Below, piece after piece: positions 1-8,113 of a DNA stretch of 64,000 nt. The stretch spans positions 1-64,000 of the forward strand of contig CAYRLG010000002.1 in assembly GCA_964425195.1 (NCBI GenBank), in the 5' to 3' direction. Numbering within the stretch: the stretch's first letter is position 1; each line of letters opens with the position of its first letter. This stretch comes from Desulfamplus sp964425195. Its GTDB lineage: Bacteria > Desulfobacterota > Desulfobacteria > Desulfobacterales > Desulfobacteraceae. Position numbers and translations under genes: made by a program. The notes below the pieces were generated by a model, which was not told the origin of the DNA, ran no database searches, and worked only from the letters and a program-made list of their open reading frames with translations.

Positions 1-339
1 TTTGTGTTTGCTTTGCCTTTATTGTTTATTTCTCTTTTATTTTTTTTATTCGCTCCAACTCTTTTCCTCTTTAAATCATTTTAAAACCCCCCTTACATTT
101 ACATTATGTATAATTTAAAGTTATACTCTATGGTATGTATAGTTCCTTTATGTTATGTATAATTTATTAAAACCTCTCTTATAACTTTCTTTGCTCTTCT
201 TTTACATATCTTCAACTCTTCGCTTGACTCTCTTCTTTCTTCACTTGCTCAAATAGCTCTCTCACTTTGCTTGCTTCCTAGGCTCATAAGGTTTGGTCTT
301 TCACATAGCAATCATAAGGCGTCTGTTCCATTGATGATA
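1..339. other. T-rich intergenic DNA without a recognisable gene
   Basis: No coding signal was found in this stretch. It is strongly T-rich on the plus strand and contains a 14-nt direct repeat, ttatgtataattta, at 104-117 and 153-166. It leads into the transposase remnant that follows. The repeat could be a relic of mobile-element insertion, but nothing supports a specific function. Confidence 0.5.
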
Positions 340-780
340 TTCCTCAAAAAAGTGGACAAATCGAACAGCAAAGTAGTATTAAGCTGTAGGAAGTATGTCT
401 ATATAGGAAGAAAATTCAAAATTGAAGTAGTTAAGTTGGCTTCAGAATCCATAAACTGGGTATAGGTCAGGGCGTAAATCAGTCGGTGGAAAAAAGAACT
501 CTTCATGGATGGAGAATCTGCGCTTCATGGACAAGACTGAAAAGATGCAGAACCACGACAGGCTCAAAACACTCAATCCTATTCTATTGCAGATAAACCT
601 TCTGCACCAGCTCCACATAGGGCATGGGTGTCTGATATCACTTATATAATGACAATAGGAAAGAAGTCAGTTGTATCTGACTGTTTATAGTTCTTTATTC
701 CCGATTATAACGAATTTAGGGGATACTCGTAAGTTATTGGCTTTATTAATTCAGTCTCAAGAGTCATTTTGTCAAAAAAG
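340..780 (+). pseudogene. Decayed IS3-family transposase (OrfA and OrfB fragments)
   Basis: Two fragments of an IS3-type element survive on the plus strand. The first, ending at 465, contains GRKFKIEVVKLASES, which resembles the N-terminal HTH region of IS3 OrfA. The second, in another frame at about 541-690, reads YSIADKPSAPAPHRAWVSDITYI, matching the region before the first catalytic Asp of the DDE domain in OrfB (PN..WVSDITYI). A frameshift then moves the continuation (LYLTVYSSLF) to a third frame. The rest of OrfB, including the second Asp and the Glu, is missing, so the element cannot be active. No terminal inverted repeats were recognised. Confidence 0.7.
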
Positions 781-829
781 AATCATAAGGTCATTAAATT
801 ATAAAATAACAACATATTGGATATAAAAA

Positions 830-2008
830 ATGAAAGCACTATTAGCACTTGAAGATGGCAGAACATTTCCTTGCAAAAGTTTTACAGGGGCGGGGGAGGC
901 AATGGGAGAGGTGGTTTTTAACACCAGCATGACAGGTTATCAGGAGATTTTGACAGACCCATCATATTATGGGCAGATGGTTACAATGACCTATCCAATG
1001 ATGGGCAATTATGGCGTCTGCCCAGAAGATGTAGAATCTGACAAAATTCAGGCATCAGCTTTGATTGCAAGAGAGTATGTTGACTTTCCAAGTAATTGGC
1101 GATCTACTGGCACACTTGCCGATTATCTTAAAAAAGAGGGGATTCTCGGTGTTGAAGATTTAGACACAAGAGCTTTGACTCGCCATATCAGAAATTCAGG
1201 GGCAATGAGAGCTGTAATCTCAACATCAGACCTTGACCCTGCTTCGCTTGTAGAGAGGGCAAAGCAGATACCACCAATGGAGGGCTGCAATTTAGCAGAA
1301 AAGGTCAGCACAGATACGCCGTATTTTTGGAGAAATAACCGTCCTGAATTTATCAGTTTAGATTTTATAAATTCTGCTGACTCAAAAGCGTGCGTATCTA
1401 CAGCATTATCAGATAGTTCAATCTGGAGAAACAGAGGGAAAAAGCACTCTGTTGTGGCCTTGGATTTTGGCATAAAATACAATATTATCAGATGCCTTGA
1501 AAGTGCAGGTTGTGAAGTGCTGGTTGTTCCAGCTTCTACTTCTGCTGAAGATATAAAACGCCTTGAGCCAGATGGCATTTTTTTATCTAATGGACCCGGC
1601 GACCCTGAACCCCTCCACCAGCCTATTGAGACAATAAAGGCTCTTTTGGGTTATAAGCCGATATTTGGAATATGTCTTGGAATGCAGCTTTTAGGGCTTG
1701 CAATGGGTGCAAAAACCTACAAGATAAAATTTGGACACAGAGGCGGAAATCAACCGGTTAAAAATTTTGCAACTGGAAAGGTTGAAATTACTTCACAAAA
1801 TCATGGCTTTGCAGTTGATATTAAATCATTGAAATGTTCAGCAGCCAATGCAGCCATGACCCACATCAATTTAAACGAAGAATCATTAGAGGGCATTAAA
1901 GATGATTCATTAAAAGTGTTTGCTGTTCAGTACCACCCAGAAGCCTCCCCTGGTCCCCATGATGCAGCGTATCTGTTTCGGCAGTTTGCGGAGATGATGA
2001 GTAAGTAA
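830..2008 (+). CDS. carA: Carbamoyl-phosphate synthase small (glutaminase) subunit
   Basis: This is the glutamine amidotransferase subunit that supplies ammonia to CarB for carbamoyl phosphate, the precursor of pyrimidines and arginine. The 392 residues show the CarA N-terminal domain (LEDGRTFPCKSF...GEVVFNTSMTGYQE) and a class I GATase domain. The nucleophile Cys282 lies in GICLGMQLLG, and His369 and Glu371 in QYHPEAS complete the triad. About 20 extra hydrophilic residues lie between the two domains (roughly 175-205), where the family normally has a short linker. The partner carB starts 2.8 kb downstream; the intervening DNA holds a restriction-modification pair and toxin-antitoxin relics. 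The identification is secure. Confidence 0.98.
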   Translation: MKALLALEDGRTFPCKSFTGAGEAMGEVVFNTSMTGYQEILTDPSYYGQMVTMTYPMMGNYGVCPEDVESDKIQASALIAREYVDFPSNWRSTGTLADYLKKEGILGVEDLDTRALTRHIRNSGAMRAVISTSDLDPASLVERAKQIPPMEGCNLAEKVSTDTPYFWRNNRPEFISLDFINSADSKACVSTALSDSSIWRNRGKKHSVVALDFGIKYNIIRCLESAGCEVLVVPASTSAEDIKRLEPDGIFLSNGPGDPEPLHQPIETIKALLGYKPIFGICLGMQLLGLAMGAKTYKIKFGHRGGNQPVKNFATGKVEITSQNHGFAVDIKSLKCSAANAAMTHINLNEESLEGIKDDSLKVFAVQYHPEASPGPHDAAYLFRQFAEMMSK

Positions 2009-2077
2009 AATAAGAATTGCCGAATATAAGCCTTAACTAATTGATATATATGAATATTTTTGCTAAAATAGAAGGCA

Positions 2078-3148
2078 TTGATTGATAAAATCAAACTCTC
2101 AAATGATTTAAAAGCAGTTGAGTTCAAAGATTTTGATATAAACACAATGCCTGCTTCTTGCTTGATAAAAAGCAGGCATTATAATTTTGCAATCTCAAAA
2201 TGGGTTTCACCTAAACGGACACGCTCTTACCCATTTGAAAGAGTCTATAATACTTTATCAATTTCAAAAAAAATCACTGTGATTCCAGTAGTTAAAGATG
2301 AAGGAGCAAAAGGGGATAGAGATTTTTTGCAGTGGGATACTGTCTCTTTAATGAGTTTGTTAGATGTTTATGTAATTTTTGCATATTATAATAAAGCAGA
2401 AAAGCATAAGACCAGAAAAGATAAAATTACCAATCAAAAATTTGATAACGCGTATGTTATTTCAAAAATAGATGAAATTGGAAATTATCATAGTTCTGCA
2501 CTGCATTGGAATCTTAAAGAGATAAAAGATACGCTTCCTAATATGATAGAGGGTGTTAAAAAATGCTATTTTGAGATTGGCAATCAACTTGACGTTAAAT
2601 TCCATAGCCCAAACGGTATTGATAAATTCCAAAAGCAGTTTGAAAATGGTGTAAAAATATTCATGAAAACTTCAAGAGAGAAGGCAAAACAGGCTCAATA
2701 TCGTGAACAATCAACATTACAGCCAAAAGAGATTCTTCAAACAGCAACCAAATCTACAATAACCATAAAAAACTATTTAGGAGGTTTATATTATCTAACA
2801 ACTGATGAGATTCAAATCAAAGGAGATAATCTATACTTGATCGAAGGGAAACACTCAAAAAATGCAAAACTTCCAAGTATAAGTGATATAAAAGATGGTT
2901 TGGTTAAGATGATACTTTACACCAATTTAATAAATATAAGTATTAACAATAAAAATTTTACAGCAATCCCCACATTAAAGCTCACCTCGTCAAAACTGAC
3001 TGATAAGTTTGATGCCTCATTTTCAGAAACTCAGAAAAACAATTTTTTTCATGCTAACCAACTCAATTCTAAGCAGATTAAGCTAATTAATAATTTAGTA
3101 TCAGAAAGTCGGGCAAACGGCTTTGAGCTGATAATTCAAGGTCTTTAA
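2078..3148 (+). CDS. Putative type II restriction endonuclease paired with the downstream Dam-type methylase
   Basis: No named family was recognised with certainty. The 356-residue protein has a well-ordered N-terminal block (PKRTRSYPFERVY...ITVIPVVKDEG..GDRDFLQWDT) and, near residues 243-258, the pattern TDEIQIKGDNLYLIEGKHS. This fits the PD-(D/E)XK nuclease core, with Asp243 and the E-x-K pair Glu256/Lys258. It is followed after 13 bp by a DNA adenine methylase in the same direction, the usual layout of a type II R-M system. The first available start is TTG at 2078, where the frame opens; the next ATG, at residue 24, would cut into the N-terminal block. Composition is visibly more AT-rich than carA or carB, consistent with acquisition. 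Nuclease activity is inferred from motif and context. Confidence 0.6.
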   Translation: MIDKIKLSNDLKAVEFKDFDINTMPASCLIKSRHYNFAISKWVSPKRTRSYPFERVYNTLSISKKITVIPVVKDEGAKGDRDFLQWDTVSLMSLLDVYVIFAYYNKAEKHKTRKDKITNQKFDNAYVISKIDEIGNYHSSALHWNLKEIKDTLPNMIEGVKKCYFEIGNQLDVKFHSPNGIDKFQKQFENGVKIFMKTSREKAKQAQYREQSTLQPKEILQTATKSTITIKNYLGGLYYLTTDEIQIKGDNLYLIEGKHSKNAKLPSISDIKDGLVKMILYTNLINISINNKNFTAIPTLKLTSSKLTDKFDASFSETQKNNFFHANQLNSKQIKLINNLVSESRANGFELIIQGL

Positions 3149-3161
3149 AGAGTAAAGAGAT

Positions 3162-4013
3162 ATGGTAAAAAGCCCTTTAAGATATCCAGGTGGAAAAAGC
3201 CGGGCAGTTGATCTTATATCAAAATTAGTTCCTCAATTTGATGAATTTAGAGAGCCGTTTGTAGGTGGTGGCTCTCTATTTATATATTTAAAGCAAAAAT
3301 TTCCGCAAAAAAAATTCTGGATAAATGACATTTATACAAATCTTTTTCATTTTTGGAATGAGTGTCAAAATGATGGGGAAGAGCTTATAAATCAGATAGT
3401 TGAATGGAGAGATAAATATATTGATGGCAAAGAGCTTCATAGATATTTAAATGATAATATCAATAATTTTAGCCCATTAGAAAAAGCAGCCGCTTTTTTT
3501 GTCTTTAATCGGATAACTTTTTCTGGAACAACTGAAAGCGGTGGATTTTCAAATGCTGCATTTAAAAGCAGATTTACTGTTTCAAGTATAGAACGTGTCA
3601 GACTGCTGCAAAAAGTGCTGCCTAAAACCATAATAACTAACAAAGATTATAAGGAAGTTGTAGAAGCAGATGGAGAAAATGTTTTTATTTTTCTTGACCC
3701 GCCTTATTATTCCGCCACAAAATCAGCATTATATGGTAAAAATGGGTCATTACATAAAACATTTGACCATAAACGACTTGCAGACACTTTAAAAACTATA
3801 AATCACAAATGGTTAATGACCTATGATGACAGTGATTATATTAGAAAAATTTTCTCTTTTGCCAATATAACAAGCTGGAATCTGACCTATGGAATGAGAA
3901 ATATTACTAAACACTCAAACCAGATAGGAAAAGAGATTTTTATTTCAAATTTTGTTTGTGGGTTACCTAAACAAAATATTGAACAGGATATTTTTGAAGT
4001 CTATAAAAGTTAA
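3162..4013 (+). CDS. DNA adenine methyltransferase, Dam/D12 class
   Basis: This is an S-adenosylmethionine-dependent N6-adenine DNA methyltransferase of the D12 class (Dam, DpnM, MboI-type). The 283 residues begin with SPLRYPGGKSRAVDLI and the AdoMet-binding block PFVGGGSLF (about 32-40). The catalytic motif IV is DPPYY at 179-183. The segment FFVFNRITFSGTTESGGFS is also typical of the class. Many members modify GATC, but specificity cannot be read from sequence alone. It is most likely the protective partner of the nuclease just upstream. The start is ATG at 3162, 13 bp after the nuclease stop. Confidence 0.92.
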   Translation: MVKSPLRYPGGKSRAVDLISKLVPQFDEFREPFVGGGSLFIYLKQKFPQKKFWINDIYTNLFHFWNECQNDGEELINQIVEWRDKYIDGKELHRYLNDNINNFSPLEKAAAFFVFNRITFSGTTESGGFSNAAFKSRFTVSSIERVRLLQKVLPKTIITNKDYKEVVEADGENVFIFLDPPYYSATKSALYGKNGSLHKTFDHKRLADTLKTINHKWLMTYDDSDYIRKIFSFANITSWNLTYGMRNITKHSNQIGKEIFISNFVCGLPKQNIEQDIFEVYKS

Positions 4014-4024
4014 GGAGGGAAATA

Positions 4025-4096
4025 TTGACAACTATTAAAGGTTTCTTTTCTCAAACAGACAATATCAGCAAAATCATTGCTGTAATAAACCGGTAA
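4025..4096 (+). CDS. Very small ORF with a strong ribosome binding site (doubtful gene)
   Basis: A strong Shine-Dalgarno-like aaggaggg lies six bases before a TTG that opens a 23-codon frame (TIKGFFSQTDNISKII..., ending AVINR). It follows the methylase stop by about a dozen bases, so it would be co-translated with the R-M genes. It matches nothing recognised and may be the truncated 5' end of a lost gene, since the next 600 bp contain other gene relics. Confidence 0.2.
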   Translation: MTTIKGFFSQTDNISKIIAVINR

Positions 4097-4142
4097 ACGA
4101 ACCTAATTATATGCACACCTCAAGAATTAATGAAGAAATAAA

Positions 4143-4313
4143 ATGGAAAGAATCATAAATATCCACATAGAAAAACTACCAGAAGGCTTTTACCTTGCTA
4201 CATCAGAATCAGTGTAAGGTCTTATTGCTCAAGGCAGGACTGTCTCTGAAACTCTTGAAATTGCTCGTGATGTTGCAAGAAAGCTTATAGAAGCACGGAG
4301 TATCATTTATTGA
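4143..4313 (+). pseudogene. HicB-like antitoxin pseudogene with an in-frame stop
   Basis: Translation gives MERIINIHIEKLPEGFYLATSESV, then TAA at 4215-4217, then GLIAQGRTVSETLEIARDVARKLIEAR in the same frame, ending at TGA 4311-4313. Together the two halves read as a HicB/UPF0150 partial RNase H-fold antitoxin (LPEGFYLATS-x-QGLIAQGRT). The TAA sits where the family has Gln, so a single CAA-to-TAA change explains it. No HicA toxin gene is adjacent. The last codons run straight into the truncated brnT that follows, indicating a deletion joint near 4290. Confidence 0.75.
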
Positions 4314-4524
4314 AGCCTCAACAGTGTTTTCAGACCCATTATCAATAACTTATGATGACCCTGATCACTCTTATAATGAAAATAGATATATCATAATCGG
4401 ATTGTCATCTCATGGTAAATTACTTTTTGTTTCTCATACAGAAACAGATGATTTGATAAGAATTATAAGTGCCAGAGAATTAACAAGAAAAGAAAGGAAT
4501 CAATATGAGCAATATATCAAATAA
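4291..4524 (+). pseudogene. brnT: BrnT-family toxin lacking its N-terminus
   Basis: The frame reads KHGVSFIEASTVFSDPLSITYDDPDHSYNENRYIIIGLSS..., ending RELTRKERNQYEQYIK, an excellent match to the body of BrnT ribonuclease toxins. BrnT normally begins with a segment like FEWDEAKAASNLRKHGVSF. Here the part before KHGVSF is missing and a TAG lies immediately upstream (4288-4290), inside the hicB relic. The only possible start is GTG at 4324, inside the conserved core, so the toxin is probably inactive. It overlaps the downstream small gene by 20 bp, as in a normal toxin-antitoxin operon. Confidence 0.75.
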
Positions 4525-4735
4525 TGAAATGAATGATGAGCTTCGACCTGAGTATGATTTATCAAAACTAAAAGGCGGTGTGAGAGGCAAGTATGCTGCA
4601 AAATACAACGATGGAACTAATATTATATTGTTAGCACCTGATGTAGCTGAAGTTTTTAAAGATAATGAATCTGTAAATGAAGCATTAAGATTATTAATTA
4701 AAATCTCAGGGGAAAAATATGCGCATGCTTCTTGA
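4505..4735 (+). CDS. Small antitoxin-like partner of the brnT remnant
   Basis: The 76-residue protein contains LRPEYDLSKLKGGVRGKYAAKY, then GTNIILLAPDVAEVF, then SVNEALRLLIKI. This pattern is common in small antitoxin-like proteins encoded next to toxin genes, with a C-terminal ribbon-helix-helix-like segment. Its ATG at 4505 lies inside the end of brnT (20-bp overlap), so the two were once translationally coupled. It is intact while its presumed toxin is headless, as expected after toxin loss. Assignment as an antitoxin rests on context and resemblance; it is not a classical BrnA by sequence. Confidence 0.6.
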   Translation: MSNISNNEMNDELRPEYDLSKLKGGVRGKYAAKYNDGTNIILLAPDVAEVFKDNESVNEALRLLIKISGEKYAHAS

Positions 4736-4846
4736 GTGTTCTAAAATAAAAAAATTATCTTACCAGCTCACTGAATTTATTGTTATGTAATAAAAACAAA
4801 TTAAGAAAAGGCACATAAAACTGAAATCAAGGAACAATAAAACAAA

Positions 4847-7800
4847 ATGCCAAAAAGAACAGATATAAACAGAATTTTAATTATTGGAGCAGGTCCGATT
4901 ATCATAAGTCAGGCTTGCGAATTTGACTACTCAGGCACTCAGGCGTGCAAGGCTTTGAAAGAGGAAGGATATGAGGTTGTTTTAATAAACTCAAACCCTG
5001 CCACAATTATGACTGACCCTGATACAGCAGACAGAGTTTATATTGAACCAATAAACCCTGAAACTGTTGAAAAGGTTATTGCAAAAGAACGTCCGGATGC
5101 ACTTCTTCCAACTCTTGGTGGTCAGACAGGCTTAAACACTGCTGTTGAAGTTGCAAAACGGGGGATTCTTGAGAAGTATAATGTTGAGATGATCGGAGCA
5201 TCAGTTGAAGCTATAAAAAAAGCAGAAGATAGAGAGCTTTTCCGAGATGCCATGAATCGGATAAATTTGCGTATTCCAAAAAGCGGGTTTGCAACCAACA
5301 TGCATGAAGTTGAAAAGATTGCCGAAGAGATTGGTTTTCCAATAATTGTCCGTCCAAGTTTTACTCTCGGCGGAACAGGCGGCGGAGTTGCCTATAATCC
5401 TGAAGAGCTTGCCCTTCTTGCAAAAAAAGGTCTTGATGCAAGTTTTATCGGGCAGGTTATGCTTGAAGAGTCTGTGCTTGGCTGGAAAGAGTATGAGCTT
5501 GAGGTTATGAGAGATCATGCTGGAAATGTTGTTATTATCTGCTCTATTGAAAATATTGATGCAATGGGCGTTCATACAGGAGATAGCATTACAGTTGCAC
5601 CTGCCCAGACACTTTCAGATAAAGAGTATCAGATGCTCAGAGATGCCTCTATTGCAATTATGCAAGAAATTGGCGTTGATACTGGAGGCTCAAATGTTCA
5701 GTTTGCAATCAATCCGGTAAATGGAGAGATGATAATTGTTGAGATGAACCCAAGAGTTTCAAGAAGCTCTGCACTTGCATCTAAAGCCACTGGTTTTCCT
5801 ATTGCAAAGATTGCAGCTAAACTTGCGGTCGGCTTTACCTTAGATGAGATAAAAAATGATATCACAGGCGAAACTCTTGCCTGTTTTGAGCCATCAATTG
5901 ATTACTGCGTCATAAAAATTCCACGCTGGACATTTGAAAAATTCCCTGAAACTGATGATGTGCTTACAACTGCCATGAAATCAGTTGGTGAAACAATGTC
6001 AATCGGCAGGACATTTAAAGAGGCTCTGCAAAAGGGCTTACGTTCGCTTGAGATTGGAAGGTTTGGATTTGGTGCAGACGGCAAAGACCCAGTATCTGGC
6101 TCTGTTTCACGCACTGAACTTGAATACAGGCTTGCAACTCCCAATTCACAGAGAATTTTTTATATCAAATATGCTCTTGAACACGGCATGACTATTGAAC
6201 ATCTAAACGAGATCACAGCGATTGATCCTTGGTTTTTATATCAGATGAAGCAGCTTGTGGATTTTCAGAAAACCGTAGAGACTCATAGAGGTGAGTCTCT
6301 GCAATCTATAATATCTTATGAGACCATGGAAAAAGCAAAAAGATGGGGCTTTTCAGACAGGCAGCTTGCACATCTTACTGGTTTTTCAGAAGAGCAGATT
6401 GAAACATACAGAAAAAAACTCGGCATAGCGCCTGTTTATAAACTTGTTGATACTTGTGCAGCAGAGTTTAGAGCATCTACGCCTTATTACTACTCAACTT
6501 ATGAAAAAGAGTGTGAAGCAAGAGTTTCAAACCGCAAAAAGGTTATGATCTTAGGCGGCGGACCAAATAGGATAGGGCAGGGCATTGAGTTTGACTACTG
6601 CTGCGTTCAGGCATCTTTTGCCTTAAGAGAAGAGGGTGTTGAGAGCATAATGGTCAACAGCAATCCTGAAACTGTCAGCACAGATTATGACACATCAGAT
6701 AAACTATATTTTGAACCTCTTACACGCGAAGATGTTCTGCATATTATAGAAAAAGAGAGACCAGATGGTATAATTGTGCAGTTTGGCGGACAGACCCCTT
6801 TAAATCTTGCAACAGCCTTGAAAAAAGCTGGTGCGAAAATCATCGGTACAAGCCCTGAAAGCATTGATATGGCTGAAAATAGAGACCTTTTTCAGTCAAT
6901 GTTGAAAAAACTTGACATAGCGCAGCCCGCAAATGGAATTGCCACAAATTTTAAAGATGCTCAACGGGTTGCAAAAGAGATCGGCTATCCTGTTATGGTA
7001 AGACCCTCGTTTGTGCTTGGCGGGCGTGCAATGAAGATAGTTTATGAGCCAAAAGAGCTTGAAGAGTATTTTAATCTTGCCGTATCAGCCTCTCCTGATC
7101 ACCCTGTGTTGATTGATCAATTTTTAGAAGATGCTTTTGAGCTTGATGTTGATGCAATATCTGATGGAAAGAGAACAGTAATCGGCGGAATGATGGAGCA
7201 TATTGAAGAGGCTGGCATCCACTCCGGAGATTCTGCCTGCGTTCTGCCTCCTTACAGCATTCCAGCAAATCTTATTCAAGAGATGGCTGATGCAACACGT
7301 GCCCTGGCAAAAGAGCTTAAAGTGATAGGGCTTATGAATATCCAGTTTGCAATTATGAACAATAAAGTCTATGTGCTTGAGGTAAATCCCCGTGCATCAA
7401 GAACAGTTCCGTTTGTCAGCAAAGCTACCGGTGTTCCTCTTGCTAAACTTGCCACAAAGGTTATGCTTGGAAAAACGCTTGATGAGCTTGGATTTACAAA
7501 AGAGGTGGTGCCTCTTCACTATTCTGTTAAAGAGGCTGTTATGCCGTTTGACAGGTTTGATAAGGTTGATCCTGTACTTGGTCCTGAGATGAAATCTACA
7601 GGCGAAGTTATGGGAATTGATATGGATTTAGGTGCTGCTGTTGCAAAATCTCAATTTGGAGCTGGTCAAAATCTGCCAACCTCTGGAACAGTCTTTATAA
7701 GTGTTCAAGACAGTGATAAAAAGGCAGCTCTGCCTGTTGCACGAGATTTTTATGAGATGGGATTTAAGCTGCTTGCAACAAGAGGAACAGCAGCATTTCT

Positions 7801-8083
7801 GAAAGATAATGCAATTCCCGCTAAAGTGGTGGAAAAGGTATCAACCGGCAGACCCCATGTTGTTGATGCTGTTAAAAATAACGAGATTCAGCTTATTTTA
7901 AACACAGGAGCAAGCAGCCAGACAAAGATGGACGGCTATGAGATTAGACGTGCTGCAATAAGATATAAAATCCCCTATGCAACCACAACAGACGGTGCAA
8001 AGGCAATCTGCAGGGCAATCAAGGCACTAAAAAAAGAGCCTCTGATTGTGAAATCGATTCAGGAGTATCATGCTTCTGTTTAA
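4847..8083 (+). CDS. carB: Carbamoyl-phosphate synthase large subunit
   Basis: The ATP-dependent subunit forms carbamoyl phosphate from bicarbonate, ammonia from CarA and two ATP. The 1078 residues match the family's usual length. Two homologous halves are visible. Each begins with a Rossmann-type preATP-grasp motif (ILIIGAGPIIISQACEFDYSG near residue 10 and VMILGGGPNRIGQGIEFDYC near 565) and is followed by an ATP-grasp domain (RPSFTLGGTGGG; RPSFVLGGRAM). An oligomerisation domain lies between them, and a C-terminal MGS-like allosteric domain starts at about 940 (LLATRGTAAFLKDN). It is more GC-rich than the R-M genes on both sides and appears fully intact. Confidence 0.98.
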   Translation: MPKRTDINRILIIGAGPIIISQACEFDYSGTQACKALKEEGYEVVLINSNPATIMTDPDTADRVYIEPINPETVEKVIAKERPDALLPTLGGQTGLNTAVEVAKRGILEKYNVEMIGASVEAIKKAEDRELFRDAMNRINLRIPKSGFATNMHEVEKIAEEIGFPIIVRPSFTLGGTGGGVAYNPEELALLAKKGLDASFIGQVMLEESVLGWKEYELEVMRDHAGNVVIICSIENIDAMGVHTGDSITVAPAQTLSDKEYQMLRDASIAIMQEIGVDTGGSNVQFAINPVNGEMIIVEMNPRVSRSSALASKATGFPIAKIAAKLAVGFTLDEIKNDITGETLACFEPSIDYCVIKIPRWTFEKFPETDDVLTTAMKSVGETMSIGRTFKEALQKGLRSLEIGRFGFGADGKDPVSGSVSRTELEYRLATPNSQRIFYIKYALEHGMTIEHLNEITAIDPWFLYQMKQLVDFQKTVETHRGESLQSIISYETMEKAKRWGFSDRQLAHLTGFSEEQIETYRKKLGIAPVYKLVDTCAAEFRASTPYYYSTYEKECEARVSNRKKVMILGGGPNRIGQGIEFDYCCVQASFALREEGVESIMVNSNPETVSTDYDTSDKLYFEPLTREDVLHIIEKERPDGIIVQFGGQTPLNLATALKKAGAKIIGTSPESIDMAENRDLFQSMLKKLDIAQPANGIATNFKDAQRVAKEIGYPVMVRPSFVLGGRAMKIVYEPKELEEYFNLAVSASPDHPVLIDQFLEDAFELDVDAISDGKRTVIGGMMEHIEEAGIHSGDSACVLPPYSIPANLIQEMADATRALAKELKVIGLMNIQFAIMNNKVYVLEVNPRASRTVPFVSKATGVPLAKLATKVMLGKTLDELGFTKEVVPLHYSVKEAVMPFDRFDKVDPVLGPEMKSTGEVMGIDMDLGAAVAKSQFGAGQNLPTSGTVFISVQDSDKKAALPVARDFYEMGFKLLATRGTAAFLKDNAIPAKVVEKVSTGRPHVVDAVKNNEIQLILNTGASSQTKMDGYEIRRAAIRYKIPYATTTDGAKAICRAIKALKKEPLIVKSIQEYHASV

Positions 8084-8113
8084 TTCAAATGTGGGTAAAC
8101 TAATTTGAGCTAT

